Shown here in pieces: positions 45,695-53,014 of a DNA stretch of 62,131 nt (positions within the stretch are counted from its first letter, which is position 1; each line of letters starts with the position of its first letter). The notes beneath the pieces were generated by a model, which saw nothing but the letters and a program-made list of their open reading frames with translations, was not told the origin of the DNA and ran no database searches. The translations under genes and the position numbers were made by a program. The stretch lies in contig DVGB01000059.1 in the NCBI GenBank assembly GCA_018712955.1, positions 1 through 62,131 on the forward strand, in the 5' to 3' direction. This DNA comes from Candidatus Aveggerthella stercoripullorum (GTDB lineage Bacteria; Actinomycetota; Coriobacteriia; Coriobacteriales; Eggerthellaceae).

Positions 45695-47368
45695 CTATTC
45701 CTCCATGCCGTCGGCCATGCGGATTTGCTTGCGCTTAATCTTGCCGCCGACCGTTTTGGGCAGCTCGTCCACGAACTCCACAATGCGCGGGTACTTGTAC
45801 GGCGCCGTGGTCTTTTTGACGTGGGTCTGCAGCTCTTTTACGAGCGTGTCGGACGGCGTCCAGCCGCGCGCAAGCACGACCGTTGCCTTGACGACCATAC
45901 CGCGGATCGGGTCGGGTGCCGCTGTGACCGCGCACTCCACGACCGCAGGATGCTCGATAAGCGCGCTCTCTACCTCAAAGGGGCCAATGCGGTAACCGCT
46001 GCACTTGATGACATCGTCGTTGCGGCCGACGAAGAAGTAATAGCCGTCGGAGTCGCGCCAGGCCATGTCGTGCAGGTTGTAGTATTCGCCGCCCACGGCG
46101 TTGCGCGTGCGCTCTTCGTCCTTGTAGTAGCCGACGAACAGGCCCGGCGGGTACGCCTCCTTGAGGCCCGTCACGCAAATGGCCCCTTCCTCGCCGTCTT
46201 CCACCGGCCAGCCGTTCTCGTCGAGCAGGCGGATGTGCAGCAGCGGAGAAGGCTTGCCCATGGAGCCGGGACGCGGCTCGATCCACGGGTACGTGGCCAA
46301 AAGCACGGGGCCTTCGGTCTGGCCGAAGCCCTCGCGGATCTTCTTGCCCGTCAAGCGCTCCCACGCAAGGGTGACCTCGGCGTTGAGCGGCTCGCCTGCC
46401 GTCGCGAAGTTCTCGATAGAGCTCAGGTCGTAGGAAGCAACGTCCTCCTGCAGCATGAAGCGGTACATGGTAGGCGGCGCGCAGAACGTCGTGAGCTTGT
46501 AGTCCTGCATGTGCTGCAGCAGCTTCGTCGGGATGAACTTGTCCATGTCATAGCAGAAGATGATGGCGCCGCAAATCCACTGGCCGTAGATTTTGCCCCA
46601 GCCGAACTTTGCCCAGCCGGAATCCGTCACGCTCATGTGCAGCTTGTTCTCCTTGACCTGCTGCCAATAGCGCGCCGTCAGGATATGCCCCAGCGGATGC
46701 GCGAAATTGTGCTCGACCGCCTTCGCCATGCCGGTCGTACCGCTCGTGAAGTAGATGAGCATGATGTCCTTGCTCGTGGTAGCAGCCTCACCCGTGGGGC
46801 GCTCCCACTCTTCGGACCCCTGCTCCAGCAGGTCGTCGAAGGCAATCCACCCCTCGCGGCGGCCTGCAGCCAGGATGCGGTACTGCACGCTCGGGCAGTC
46901 CGGCAGCGCATTCGACACCTGCTCGCACACGTAGTCGTCGTCCACGCAGACGACCGCCTTCACCTCTGCCGACTGGCAGCGGTAGACGATATCCTTCTTC
47001 GTCAACTGCAGCGTGGCGGGAATGATGATAGCGCCGAGCTTGCACAGGGCCATGGCGTTCACCCAGTACTCCCAACGGCGGCGCAGGATGCACAGCACCA
47101 CGTCGCCTTTGCCGATGCCCATCGCCTTATAGGAGTTCGCCACCCGGTTGGACAGGCGCGAAATGTCGGCAAAGGTGAAAGTGCGCTCATTGCCGTGGTC
47201 GTCGCACCAGACAAGGGCAATCTTCCCCTGGTCAACGCGCGCCCATTCGTCCACGACGTCGTAGGCGAAGTTGAAGTCGTTCGGCACGTTGATCTGGAAG
47301 TTCTCGTAAAAGTCCTCGTACGAGTCGAACTCAATACGCGGGCAGTATTTCTTCAGGATATAGTCCAT
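45695..47368 (-). CDS. Acyl-CoA synthetase (AMP-forming), copy 1
   Basis: 557 aa. ANL-superfamily motifs: the P-loop YFTSGTTGMAKAVEHN, FGQTEGPVLLATYPW, DMAWRDSDGYYFFVGRNDDVIKCSGYRIGPFEVE (hinge Asp/Lys) and the catalytic Lys near the C-terminus (PKTVGGKIKR). It adenylates a carboxylic acid and makes the CoA thioester. The opening FDSYEDFYENFQINVPNDFNFAY is shared with medium-chain acyl-CoA synthetases. It is paralogous to the gene at 53015. It follows a cupin-XRE regulator and lies near the 2-oxoacid oxidoreductase operon, suggesting branched-chain or aromatic acyl-CoA metabolism. Confidence 0.92.
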   Translation of the reverse strand: MDYILKKYCPRIEFDSYEDFYENFQINVPNDFNFAYDVVDEWARVDQGKIALVWCDDHGNERTFTFADISRLSNRVANSYKAMGIGKGDVVLCILRRRWEYWVNAMALCKLGAIIIPATLQLTKKDIVYRCQSAEVKAVVCVDDDYVCEQVSNALPDCPSVQYRILAAGRREGWIAFDDLLEQGSEEWERPTGEAATTSKDIMLIYFTSGTTGMAKAVEHNFAHPLGHILTARYWQQVKENKLHMSVTDSGWAKFGWGKIYGQWICGAIIFCYDMDKFIPTKLLQHMQDYKLTTFCAPPTMYRFMLQEDVASYDLSSIENFATAGEPLNAEVTLAWERLTGKKIREGFGQTEGPVLLATYPWIEPRPGSMGKPSPLLHIRLLDENGWPVEDGEEGAICVTGLKEAYPPGLFVGYYKDEERTRNAVGGEYYNLHDMAWRDSDGYYFFVGRNDDVIKCSGYRIGPFEVESALIEHPAVVECAVTAAPDPIRGMVVKATVVLARGWTPSDTLVKELQTHVKKTTAPYKYPRIVEFVDELPKTVGGKIKRKQIRMADGMEE

Positions 47369-47530
47369 GGCTGCCTTTCGATTTTATAAGCTCACAGGTC
47401 GTTCGTGACGTCAGCGAGAAGCGTCCCGGTGCCTCAGGTTGACAAGATTCCGAAAGCGAAGCGTATTTCGGTACGCGAGCCTTCGGAAGCATGGCAAGAT
47501 GGGATACCCGAACGCTTCGCGGCGTCGTGC

Positions 47531-47560
47531 AGTTCCGCCGGTCGACAGACCGGCGGAACT
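47531..47560. repeat. GTTCCGCCG hairpin repeat, copy 2
   Basis: AGTTCCGCCGGTC-GACA-GACCGGCGGAACT forms a perfect 13-bp stem, 2 bp past the stop codon of the regulator. It matches copy 1 at 45665-45692 and its upstream flank. It may attenuate transcription between regulator and ligase. Confidence 0.7.
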
Positions 47561-47562
47561 GA

Positions 47563-48114
47563 CTATTCGGCAATGATGGTCACGAACTTTGCAGGGACGT
47601 CACTGCCGCAGCGCTGGCCGTGCGGCATCTGCGGGTTGAAGTAGATGCTGTCGCCCGGTCCTAGGTGGAATTCGCGGTCGCCCCACACGACGACGACGGT
47701 TCCCTCGAGCACCAGGTTGAATTCCTGTCCGCCGTGGGTGACCAACTTCGCCGGCTCGTCGCTGGGGTCGAGGATGACCAGCAGCGGCTGCATGATCTTG
47801 TCGGCGAAACGCCAGGCCAGATCCTCGAAGTAATAGCCCGGATAGCGGTCGACCTCAACGCCTTCGCCCGCACGGACCACATGGTACGTATTGAGCTTGG
47901 CCGCCGTGCCCGTCAGGATTTCGGTGAACTCTACGCCGAATTTGCGCGCCAGATGGTAGATGGCGGAAATCGGCACGTCAGAGCCGGTTTCTTCCCACTC
48001 GATGTACGTTTCGACCGGAACCTCGAGCTCGGCCGCCATCTCTTCGCGCGTGACGTCGCACGCCTCGCGCAGGCCCTGGATGCGAAGCCCGATCTCTTTG
48101 AATGCGTTCGTCAT
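47563..48114 (-). CDS. XRE-family regulator with C-terminal cupin domain, copy 1
   Basis: 183 aa, ATG 48114 after GAAAGGAAC. The N-terminal helix-turn-helix is IGLRIQGLREACDVTREEMAAELEVPVETYIEWEE. The C-terminal cupin contains THGGQEFNLVLEG and FHLGPGDSIYFNPQMPHGQR. Such proteins bind a small acid through the cupin. It is paralogous to the regulator at 52298, and each lies just upstream of one acyl-CoA synthetase. A dyad GCCCGC/GCGGGC (48133-48151) before the start is a candidate operator. Confidence 0.9.
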   Translation of the reverse strand: MTNAFKEIGLRIQGLREACDVTREEMAAELEVPVETYIEWEETGSDVPISAIYHLARKFGVEFTEILTGTAAKLNTYHVVRAGEGVEVDRYPGYYFEDLAWRFADKIMQPLLVILDPSDEPAKLVTHGGQEFNLVLEGTVVVVWGDREFHLGPGDSIYFNPQMPHGQRCGSDVPAKFVTIIAE

Positions 48115-48195
48115 TGCGTTCCTTTCGTCATACGCCCGCGTTCAATGCGGGCAGTGTAGCATGCTCGCTCTTGCTTGCCATGCGCGCCTTCGCCA

Positions 48196-48317
48196 GCTGC
48201 GGGGTCGGGCCGGGGGCGTGCCGTGCTCAAACAGTCCTGAGCTTGCACAAACGCGCCACTGGCGCGTTTGGCTCGTGCGGAACTGCGCGCGGTCACGCCC
48301 CGGCCCGATCCCGCAGC
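48196..48317 (+). repeat. 122-bp structured element A (conserved blocks, variable stems)
   Basis: The outer arms GCTGCGGGGTCGGGCCGG... (48196-48220) and 48294-48317 pair over about 24 bp with one G-U-type pair and one bulge. Block 1 GTGCTCAAACAGTCCTGAG (48223-48241) precedes an inner 9-bp hairpin AAACGCGCC/GGCGCGTTT (48249-48269). Block 2 GCGGAACTGCGCGCGGTC (48277-48294) follows. Element B has the same two blocks and architecture but different stem sequences. Confidence 0.75.
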
Positions 48318-48445
48318 CCGCACGGTTGTGCCCTCCTAGGCCACAACGCTCGTCTTCTTGAGGTTTGAACGCACGCGCTTGCACCCAGAGCCCTCATCAC
48401 GGAAGAACGAAGCCTGTCTCCGTCGATTCCAAAGAATCCTCCGAG

Positions 48446-48567
48446 CCCGGGGCGGGTAGGGCACTGCGACCGCGCGCAGTTCCGCAGGAGCCGAACATGC
48501 CGTTCCCGGCATGTTCGCGCGACCTCAGGACTGTTTGAGCACGGCGCAGTGCCCTGCCCGCCCCGGG
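48446..48567 (-). repeat. 122-bp structured element B, inverted copy of A
   Basis: On the minus strand it has the same order as element A. The outer arm 48545-48567 pairs with 48446-48468 (23 bp with one G-U-type pair). Identical block 1 (48524-48542), inner hairpin GAACATGCCG/CGGCATGTTC (48493-48516) and identical block 2 (48468-48485) complete it. Stem sequences differ entirely from A yet still pair. It could be a structured RNA, or a palindromic mobile element. Confidence 0.75.
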
Positions 48568-48589
48568 CCGCGAGCGCTCGCATGTCGAA

Positions 48590-48625
48590 AGCCCGGGATG
48601 AGCGCGTGTGCGCTCCTCCCGGGCT
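48590..48625 (-). terminator. Terminator of the 2-oxoacid oxidoreductase operon
   Basis: AGCCCGGGA/TCCCGGGCT outer stem with inner GAGCGC-GTGT-GCGCTC, 24 bp after the gamma-subunit stop, followed on the minus strand by TTTCG. Confidence 0.7.
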
Positions 48626-48649
48626 CGCGAGCGTTTCCCTGTTGAACTC

Positions 48650-49186
48650 CTAGGCGTTCATGCCGATTTCGAGCGCCTGCTTGTTCTTCTCGATCATAGC
48701 GGCCTTGCGGGGCGGGACGCACTTGTCGATAGCAGCAAAGAGCGTCTCCTTGTCGCAGAAGCCCACTTCAGCGAAGAGCTTGCCGACGCAGATGATGTTC
48801 GCCAGGCCCTTCAGGCCCGCCTCTTCCGCCATCTGGGTGGCAGGAATGCAGCACAGCTTCACGCCTTCGATCTCGGCCGTGTTCGGCACGAGCGTGGCAT
48901 CCGCCACGATCACGCCGCCCGGAACCACCGCGTTGCAGAATTTGTCGAACGAAGGCTGGTTCATGACGATGAGCTCGCTTGGCGCGGTCACTAGCGGGCT
49001 GCCGATCGGCTCGTCGGAAAGGACGACACTGCAGTTCGCCGTACCGCCGCGCATCTCAGGACCATAGGAGGGCAGCCACGACAGCTCGCGGTTTTCGATC
49101 AGGCCCGCAGTCGCGATGACCTTGCCGGCGAACAGGACGCCCTGGCCGCCGAAGCCGGCAAGCAGGATGTTGTGAGTCGCGCCCAT
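48650..49186 (-). CDS. 2-oxoacid:ferredoxin oxidoreductase, gamma subunit
   Basis: 178 aa. It opens with LLAGFGGQGVLFAGKVIATAG and has LPSYGPEMRGGTANCSVVLSD, both typical of the gamma (CoA-binding) domain of VOR/KOR/POR enzymes. It is the last gene of the operon; its start overlaps the stop of the TPP subunit. With the alpha, beta and ferredoxin subunits it oxidatively decarboxylates a 2-oxoacid to acyl-CoA and CO2 while reducing ferredoxin. Confidence 0.95.
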   Translation of the reverse strand: MGATHNILLAGFGGQGVLFAGKVIATAGLIENRELSWLPSYGPEMRGGTANCSVVLSDEPIGSPLVTAPSELIVMNQPSFDKFCNAVVPGGVIVADATLVPNTAEIEGVKLCCIPATQMAEEAGLKGLANIICVGKLFAEVGFCDKETLFAAIDKCVPPRKAAMIEKNKQALEIGMNA

Positions 49187-50013
49187 TATTTGCCCCCTTC
49201 CGTCACGATCGGGCAGTCGCCCGCGCGCTCGATGGCCGCCTCGGCAACGCTCTCATGGCCTTCCGCCAGAACGTCGCGGAACACGCCGAGCGGGTAGTAC
49301 GGCAGCATGTTGGTGCGCATCCACTCGAACGCCTCCTGCGGCGTGAGACCCCAGTTCGTGGGGCACGTGGAGACGACCTCGATGATGGAATAGCCCACGC
49401 CGTCCATCTGGTACTGGAACGCCTTCTTGATGGCGCGCTTCGCGGCGCGCACGTTCTTCGGCGTGTCCACCGTCACGCGCTGGGCCAGCGCCACGCCGTC
49501 CAGCGTGGAGAGCAGCTCGCACACGCGGATGGGGTAGCCCGCCGTGGAGACGTCGCGGCCGTACGGGGAGGTCTGCGTCACCTGGTTCGGCAGGCTGGTC
49601 GGCGCCATCTGGCCACCGGTCATGCCGTAGATGGCGTTGTTGATGAAAATGACGGTGATGTTCTCGCCGCGCGTGGCCGCATGCACCGTTTCTGCCATGC
49701 CGATGCTCGCCAGGTCGCCGTCGCCCTGGTAGGCGAAAACGAGGTTGTCCGGGTTGGCGCGCTTGCAGCCCGTCGCGACCGCCGGAGCGCGACCGTGCGC
49801 AGCCTCGATCATGTCGCAGCCGAAGAAGTCATAGGCCATGACGGCGCACCCGACCGGCGCGACGCCGACGGTCTTCCCTTCGATGCCCAGCTCGTCCAAA
49901 ACCTCGGCGACCGTGCGCACGACGATGCCGTGCGGGCAGCCGGGGCAGTAGTTCGTGTTCACGGGCAGCAGCGCATGCGGGCGCTGATAGATGATCTTGC
50001 GGTCCTCTGCCAT
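49186..50013 (-). CDS. 2-oxoacid:ferredoxin oxidoreductase, beta (TPP-binding) subunit
   Basis: 275 aa. NTNYCPGCPHGIV is the N-terminal cluster or TPP signature. The TPP motif is seen as YQGDGDLASIGMAETVHAA through FINNAIYGMTGGQMAPTS (G-D-G...N-N). MAPTSLPNQ and VTVDTPKNV follow. It is adjacent to the alpha subunit with 3 bp between. Substrate could be 2-oxoisovalerate, 2-oxoglutarate or an aryl 2-oxoacid. Confidence 0.95.
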   Translation of the reverse strand: MAEDRKIIYQRPHALLPVNTNYCPGCPHGIVVRTVAEVLDELGIEGKTVGVAPVGCAVMAYDFFGCDMIEAAHGRAPAVATGCKRANPDNLVFAYQGDGDLASIGMAETVHAATRGENITVIFINNAIYGMTGGQMAPTSLPNQVTQTSPYGRDVSTAGYPIRVCELLSTLDGVALAQRVTVDTPKNVRAAKRAIKKAFQYQMDGVGYSIIEVVSTCPTNWGLTPQEAFEWMRTNMLPYYPLGVFRDVLAEGHESVAEAAIERAGDCPIVTEGGK

Positions 50014-50016
50014 GGC

Positions 50017-51093
50017 TTACTCCCCTCCCTTCGCGCTCAGCTCAGCGTTCATCTCTTCGATCTTCGCCAGCACTTCGGCAGGCGTCGGGATGACGCCGCC
50101 CGTGCGGCCGTAGAATTCGACCGGCGTGCGGCCGTTGACGACCAGGCGCACGTCGTCGACCATCTGGCCCATGTTCATCTCCACGGACAAGTATGCCTTC
50201 GCCGTGCCCACCGTGGCCTCAATGGCGTCCTTCGGGAAAGGCCACAGCGTGATAGGCCTGATCAGACCCGCCTTGATGCCCTTCTCGCGCGCATGGACCA
50301 CCGCACTGCGGGCAATGCGCGAAGAGGCGCCGAACGCCACAAGCACGATGTCGGCATCTTCGGTCATCACGCATTCGGCACGCTGCTCGTCGCGCTTGAT
50401 GACCTCGTAGCGCTCGAAGCGCTCGATGTTCAGGCGCTCCAGTTCGTCCGCCGTCAGGTACAGCGAGTTCACGACGTTATGCGGACGCTGCCCCTTATGG
50501 CCGGTGACCGCCCACGGCTTCTCCGGCAGGCTGTCGCGGCGCTCGGGGAGAACGACCGGCTCCATCATCTGGCCGAGCATGCCGTCCGCCAAGATCATGA
50601 CCGGCGTGCGGTATTGGTCTGCCAAATCGAACGCACCGTAGGCGAGGTCGGCCATCTCCTGAACGGTGGACGGCGCGAGCACGATGATCTGGCCGTCGCC
50701 GTGACCGAGCGCGCGGGTCGCCTGCCAGTAGTCGGACTGGGAAGGCTGGATGCCGCCCAGGCCTGGGCCGCCACGCTGGACGTTGATGATGACGCCCGGC
50801 AAGTCCGCGCCGATCATGTAGGAGATGCCCTCGGTCTTGAGCGAAATGCCCGGGCTGGAAGACGAGGTCATAACGCGCGCGCCTGCGGCAGAGGCGCCGT
50901 AGACCATGTTGATGGCCGCAATTTCGCTCTCAGCCTGCAGGTAGGTGCCGCCTTCTTTCGGCATGCGCTTGGACATGTAGGCGGCAAGCTCCGTCTGGGG
51001 CGTGATGGGATATCCGAAGAAGAAGCGGCAGCCGGCGCGGATGGCGGACTCCGCCAGGGCCTCGTTGCCCTTCATCAAGACTTTCTCGCTCAT
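50017..51093 (-). CDS. 2-oxoacid:ferredoxin oxidoreductase, alpha subunit (VorB-like)
   Basis: 358 aa. Conserved parts are LMKGNEALAESAIRAGCRFFFGYPITPQTE, SEIAAINMVYGASAAGARVMTSSSSPG and NVQRGGPGLGGIQPSQSDYW. These match the 3-methyl-2-oxobutanoate (VorB) and 2-oxoglutarate (KorA) type alpha subunits. It pairs with beta for catalysis. The TPP active-site Glu/Thr region SSSSPGIS is intact. It starts 2 bp after the ferredoxin subunit. Confidence 0.95.
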   Translation of the reverse strand: MSEKVLMKGNEALAESAIRAGCRFFFGYPITPQTELAAYMSKRMPKEGGTYLQAESEIAAINMVYGASAAGARVMTSSSSPGISLKTEGISYMIGADLPGVIINVQRGGPGLGGIQPSQSDYWQATRALGHGDGQIIVLAPSTVQEMADLAYGAFDLADQYRTPVMILADGMLGQMMEPVVLPERRDSLPEKPWAVTGHKGQRPHNVVNSLYLTADELERLNIERFERYEVIKRDEQRAECVMTEDADIVLVAFGASSRIARSAVVHAREKGIKAGLIRPITLWPFPKDAIEATVGTAKAYLSVEMNMGQMVDDVRLVVNGRTPVEFYGRTGGVIPTPAEVLAKIEEMNAELSAKGGE

Positions 51094-51095
51094 AG

Positions 51096-51302
51096 TTACC
51101 TCTCAACCGTTATCGCAGCATCCGGGCACATGGTCGCGCACGACGAACAGCCCGTGCATTTCTCCTCGTCCACCAGCTTCGCCGGGTGGTAGCCCTTGGC
51201 GGTGATGGTGTCGTGGTCAAGTTCGATGATGTCCTGGGGGCACGCGTCTACGCACAGCCCGCAGCCCTTGCAGTACGTGTCATCGACGATGATCCGTGGC
51301 AT
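51096..51302 (-). CDS. 2x[4Fe-4S] ferredoxin subunit of the 2-oxoacid oxidoreductase
   Basis: 68 aa. Two complete cluster motifs, CKGCGLCVDACP and CTGCSSCATMCP. It is the delta subunit, carrying electrons from TPP to external ferredoxin. Encoded first among the four enzyme subunits and 12 bp behind the P-loop ATPase gene. Confidence 0.96.
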   Translation of the reverse strand: MPRIIVDDTYCKGCGLCVDACPQDIIELDHDTITAKGYHPAKLVDEEKCTGCSSCATMCPDAAITVER

Positions 51303-51314
51303 TGCCTCCCCTTT

Positions 51315-52160
51315 CTACCGTGCCGAATCCCACGGGGTGCACACGCGCACGTCCACGGGATAGATTCCGTACTCCGTTTTCTCCGCTGCCGCACGCCAGG
51401 CGTCGTCTCCGAAAGAACCCGCCAGCCATCTCGGCGCCGTCAAGGCCCACAGCGGCACGTCGGCGCTCCGTGCGACCTCGCAAGAAAATGGTACCGCTTC
51501 CAACACAATTTGGTCGCTCGTTTCGGTCTGCAGATGCGTATTTCCTATGACGCCCGAGACCGAAAGGCGCGACTTGGCTTGCACCTCCGCCATGATGGCA
51601 GCGGCTTCGCCCGGCGTCTGGGTCAGGTTGCGCCGTTCGTTCACCACGAACAGCACCGCATGATCGCCCGCCTGGACGGCGCCGGAAAAGCGGCCGAGCG
51701 CCGTGGCACCCACGTCGTCCCCGCCCGCGTCCACGAGCACGCGACGTCGCGTCGGGTCCTCGTACGCCTGCTGGACCACCGTGGAAACGCGGCCGCTCAA
51801 GCCTGGCGAATCCAACGTGGTGCCCGCGTACAAAGGCGCAACCAGTTCGATGCCCGCCTGCGCGAACGCTTCGGCATAGTCGCTGCTGCGGAAGTACGGG
51901 TTCACCACGTCCAGGTCCACCACCGTCACGGCAAAGCCTGCCGCTGCAAGGTCGAAGGCCATGTTGAGCGTCAGGTTGGTCTTTCCCACGCCGTAATGCC
52001 CCGTCACCACCGCAACCGGCGGCAATGCTGCCAAAAACGGACAAAGCGCCGGATCGGCGCTTGTAGGGCTCTTGCGTTCGGCCTGGTCGCCGACGCTGTC
52101 AGTTTCGCTCGATGGGGTCTCGTCCATCGTTTCGGCGCTGTTAAATCTTTCCTTTTCCAT
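51315..52160 (-). CDS. MinD/CobQ-like P-loop ATPase, operon with the oxidoreductase
   Basis: 281 aa, ATG 52160 after GGGGGTGGAG. A disordered head of ~45 residues precedes VVTGHYGVGKTNLTLNMAF (Walker A) and TVVDLDVVNPYFRSSDY (A'-like motif). RVLVDAGGDDVGATALGRF and LFVVNERRN follow. This is the deviant-Walker family that includes MinD, ArsA and Fe-S scaffold ATPases. Heading the operon, it may help assemble Fe-S clusters or regulate the enzyme, which is unproven. It is divergent from the cupin regulator at 52298. Confidence 0.8.
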   Translation of the reverse strand: MEKERFNSAETMDETPSSETDSVGDQAERKSPTSADPALCPFLAALPPVAVVTGHYGVGKTNLTLNMAFDLAAAGFAVTVVDLDVVNPYFRSSDYAEAFAQAGIELVAPLYAGTTLDSPGLSGRVSTVVQQAYEDPTRRRVLVDAGGDDVGATALGRFSGAVQAGDHAVLFVVNERRNLTQTPGEAAAIMAEVQAKSRLSVSGVIGNTHLQTETSDQIVLEAVPFSCEVARSADVPLWALTAPRWLAGSFGDDAWRAAAEKTEYGIYPVDVRVCTPWDSAR

Positions 52161-52214
52161 GGCTCCACCCCCTTTTCAGACAACCGCCCACCACGTTGGT
52201 GGGGAAGCAAGCCC

Positions 52215-52262
52215 TTGTCAGCGATTCTATCTAGGTTAGAGTAGTTCGCGAACGAAGCGAAC
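52215..52262 (+). promoter_or_regulatory. Promoter and dyad operator of regulator copy 2
   Basis: TTGTCA (52215-52220) and TAGAGT (52237-52242) are spaced 16 bp. The dyad GTTCGC/GCGAAC (52244-52262) covers the predicted start of transcription. The region lies between the divergent ATPase operon and regulator gene, so the regulator may control both. Confidence 0.55.
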
Positions 52263-52297
52263 CTTCAACCGGCCGTTTTCGGTCAAAGGAGAAAACC

Positions 52298-52876
52298 GTG
52301 GAACCGAACACCGAAGAAATCACCCGGCGCATCCGCGCGCTGCGCGAAGACATGGACTTCACGCTGCAAGAGATGGCGGATGCCACCGACCGGACCGTCG
52401 CTGAATACCAGGCGCAGGAAAGCGGAGAGCAGGACCTCTCCTTCACGTTCCTCTCCAAGTGCGCTGCAAAGCTCGGCGTCGACGTGGTCGACCTGCTGAC
52501 CGGCGAGTCTCCGCACCTGGCCGGCTACTCCATCGTGCGCGCTGACGACGGGCTGTCCGTGAAGCGCCGCGCTGGCTTCGAGTACCTGCACAAGGCGCCC
52601 TACCTCAAGAACAAGCTGTGCGAGCCCTTCGTGGTCACGGCGCCGTACCTGGAAGAGGAGCAGGACAAGCCCATCCACCTCTCCCGCCATCAGGGCAACG
52701 AACTGGACTACATCATTTCCGGCCGCCTGCGCTTCGCCTACGAAAGCCATGTCGAAGAGCTGGGGCCTGGAGACGTAGCCCTCTACGATTCCAGCCGCGG
52801 CCACGGCATGATCGCCATCGGGGGCGAGCCGTGCGTCTTCCTCGCCGTGACCATTCCGGGTCCTGAGATTATCTAG
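52298..52876 (+). CDS. XRE-family regulator with C-terminal cupin domain, copy 2
   Basis: 192 aa from GTG 52298 after AAAGGAG. The HTH part is ITRRIRALREDMDFTLQEMADATDRTVAEYQAQESG. The cupin part has SRHQGNELDYIISGRLRF and LGPGDVALYDSSRGHGM. Domain order and length match copy 1 at 47563. It stands upstream of acyl-CoA synthetase copy 2 and divergent from the oxidoreductase operon, so it is a good candidate sensor of an acid or acyl-CoA for that pathway. Confidence 0.92.
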   Translation: MEPNTEEITRRIRALREDMDFTLQEMADATDRTVAEYQAQESGEQDLSFTFLSKCAAKLGVDVVDLLTGESPHLAGYSIVRADDGLSVKRRAGFEYLHKAPYLKNKLCEPFVVTAPYLEEEQDKPIHLSRHQGNELDYIISGRLRFAYESHVEELGPGDVALYDSSRGHGMIAIGGEPCVFLAVTIPGPEII

Positions 52877-53014
52877 GCAGCGCGGATCGGCGCGAACGGC
52901 ACTGCCCGCCATGCGTGGGCGTAGTTTCTTGTGCCCGTTCTGCCTTTTCCAGACCGCTCCACGCTGCCCGAGCAGAACCCTGAACCGCCCGATTGCGAAC
53001 ACTGAGGAAGAACT

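Larger units (their letters stand above)
48115..48649. other. 535-bp non-coding region with two structured elements
   Basis: This separates the oxidoreductase gamma subunit from the cupin regulator. It contains the paired 122-bp elements and the gamma-subunit terminator listed separately. The short open frames have no support. Confidence 0.7.

Noticed and set aside
45725-47389. 554-codon open frame on the plus strand
   Set aside because: Antisense to acyl-CoA synthetase copy 1, which has complete catalytic motifs.
49255-51192. 645-codon open frame on the plus strand
   Set aside because: Antisense to the oxidoreductase subunits; composition is His/Arg-rich and motif-free.
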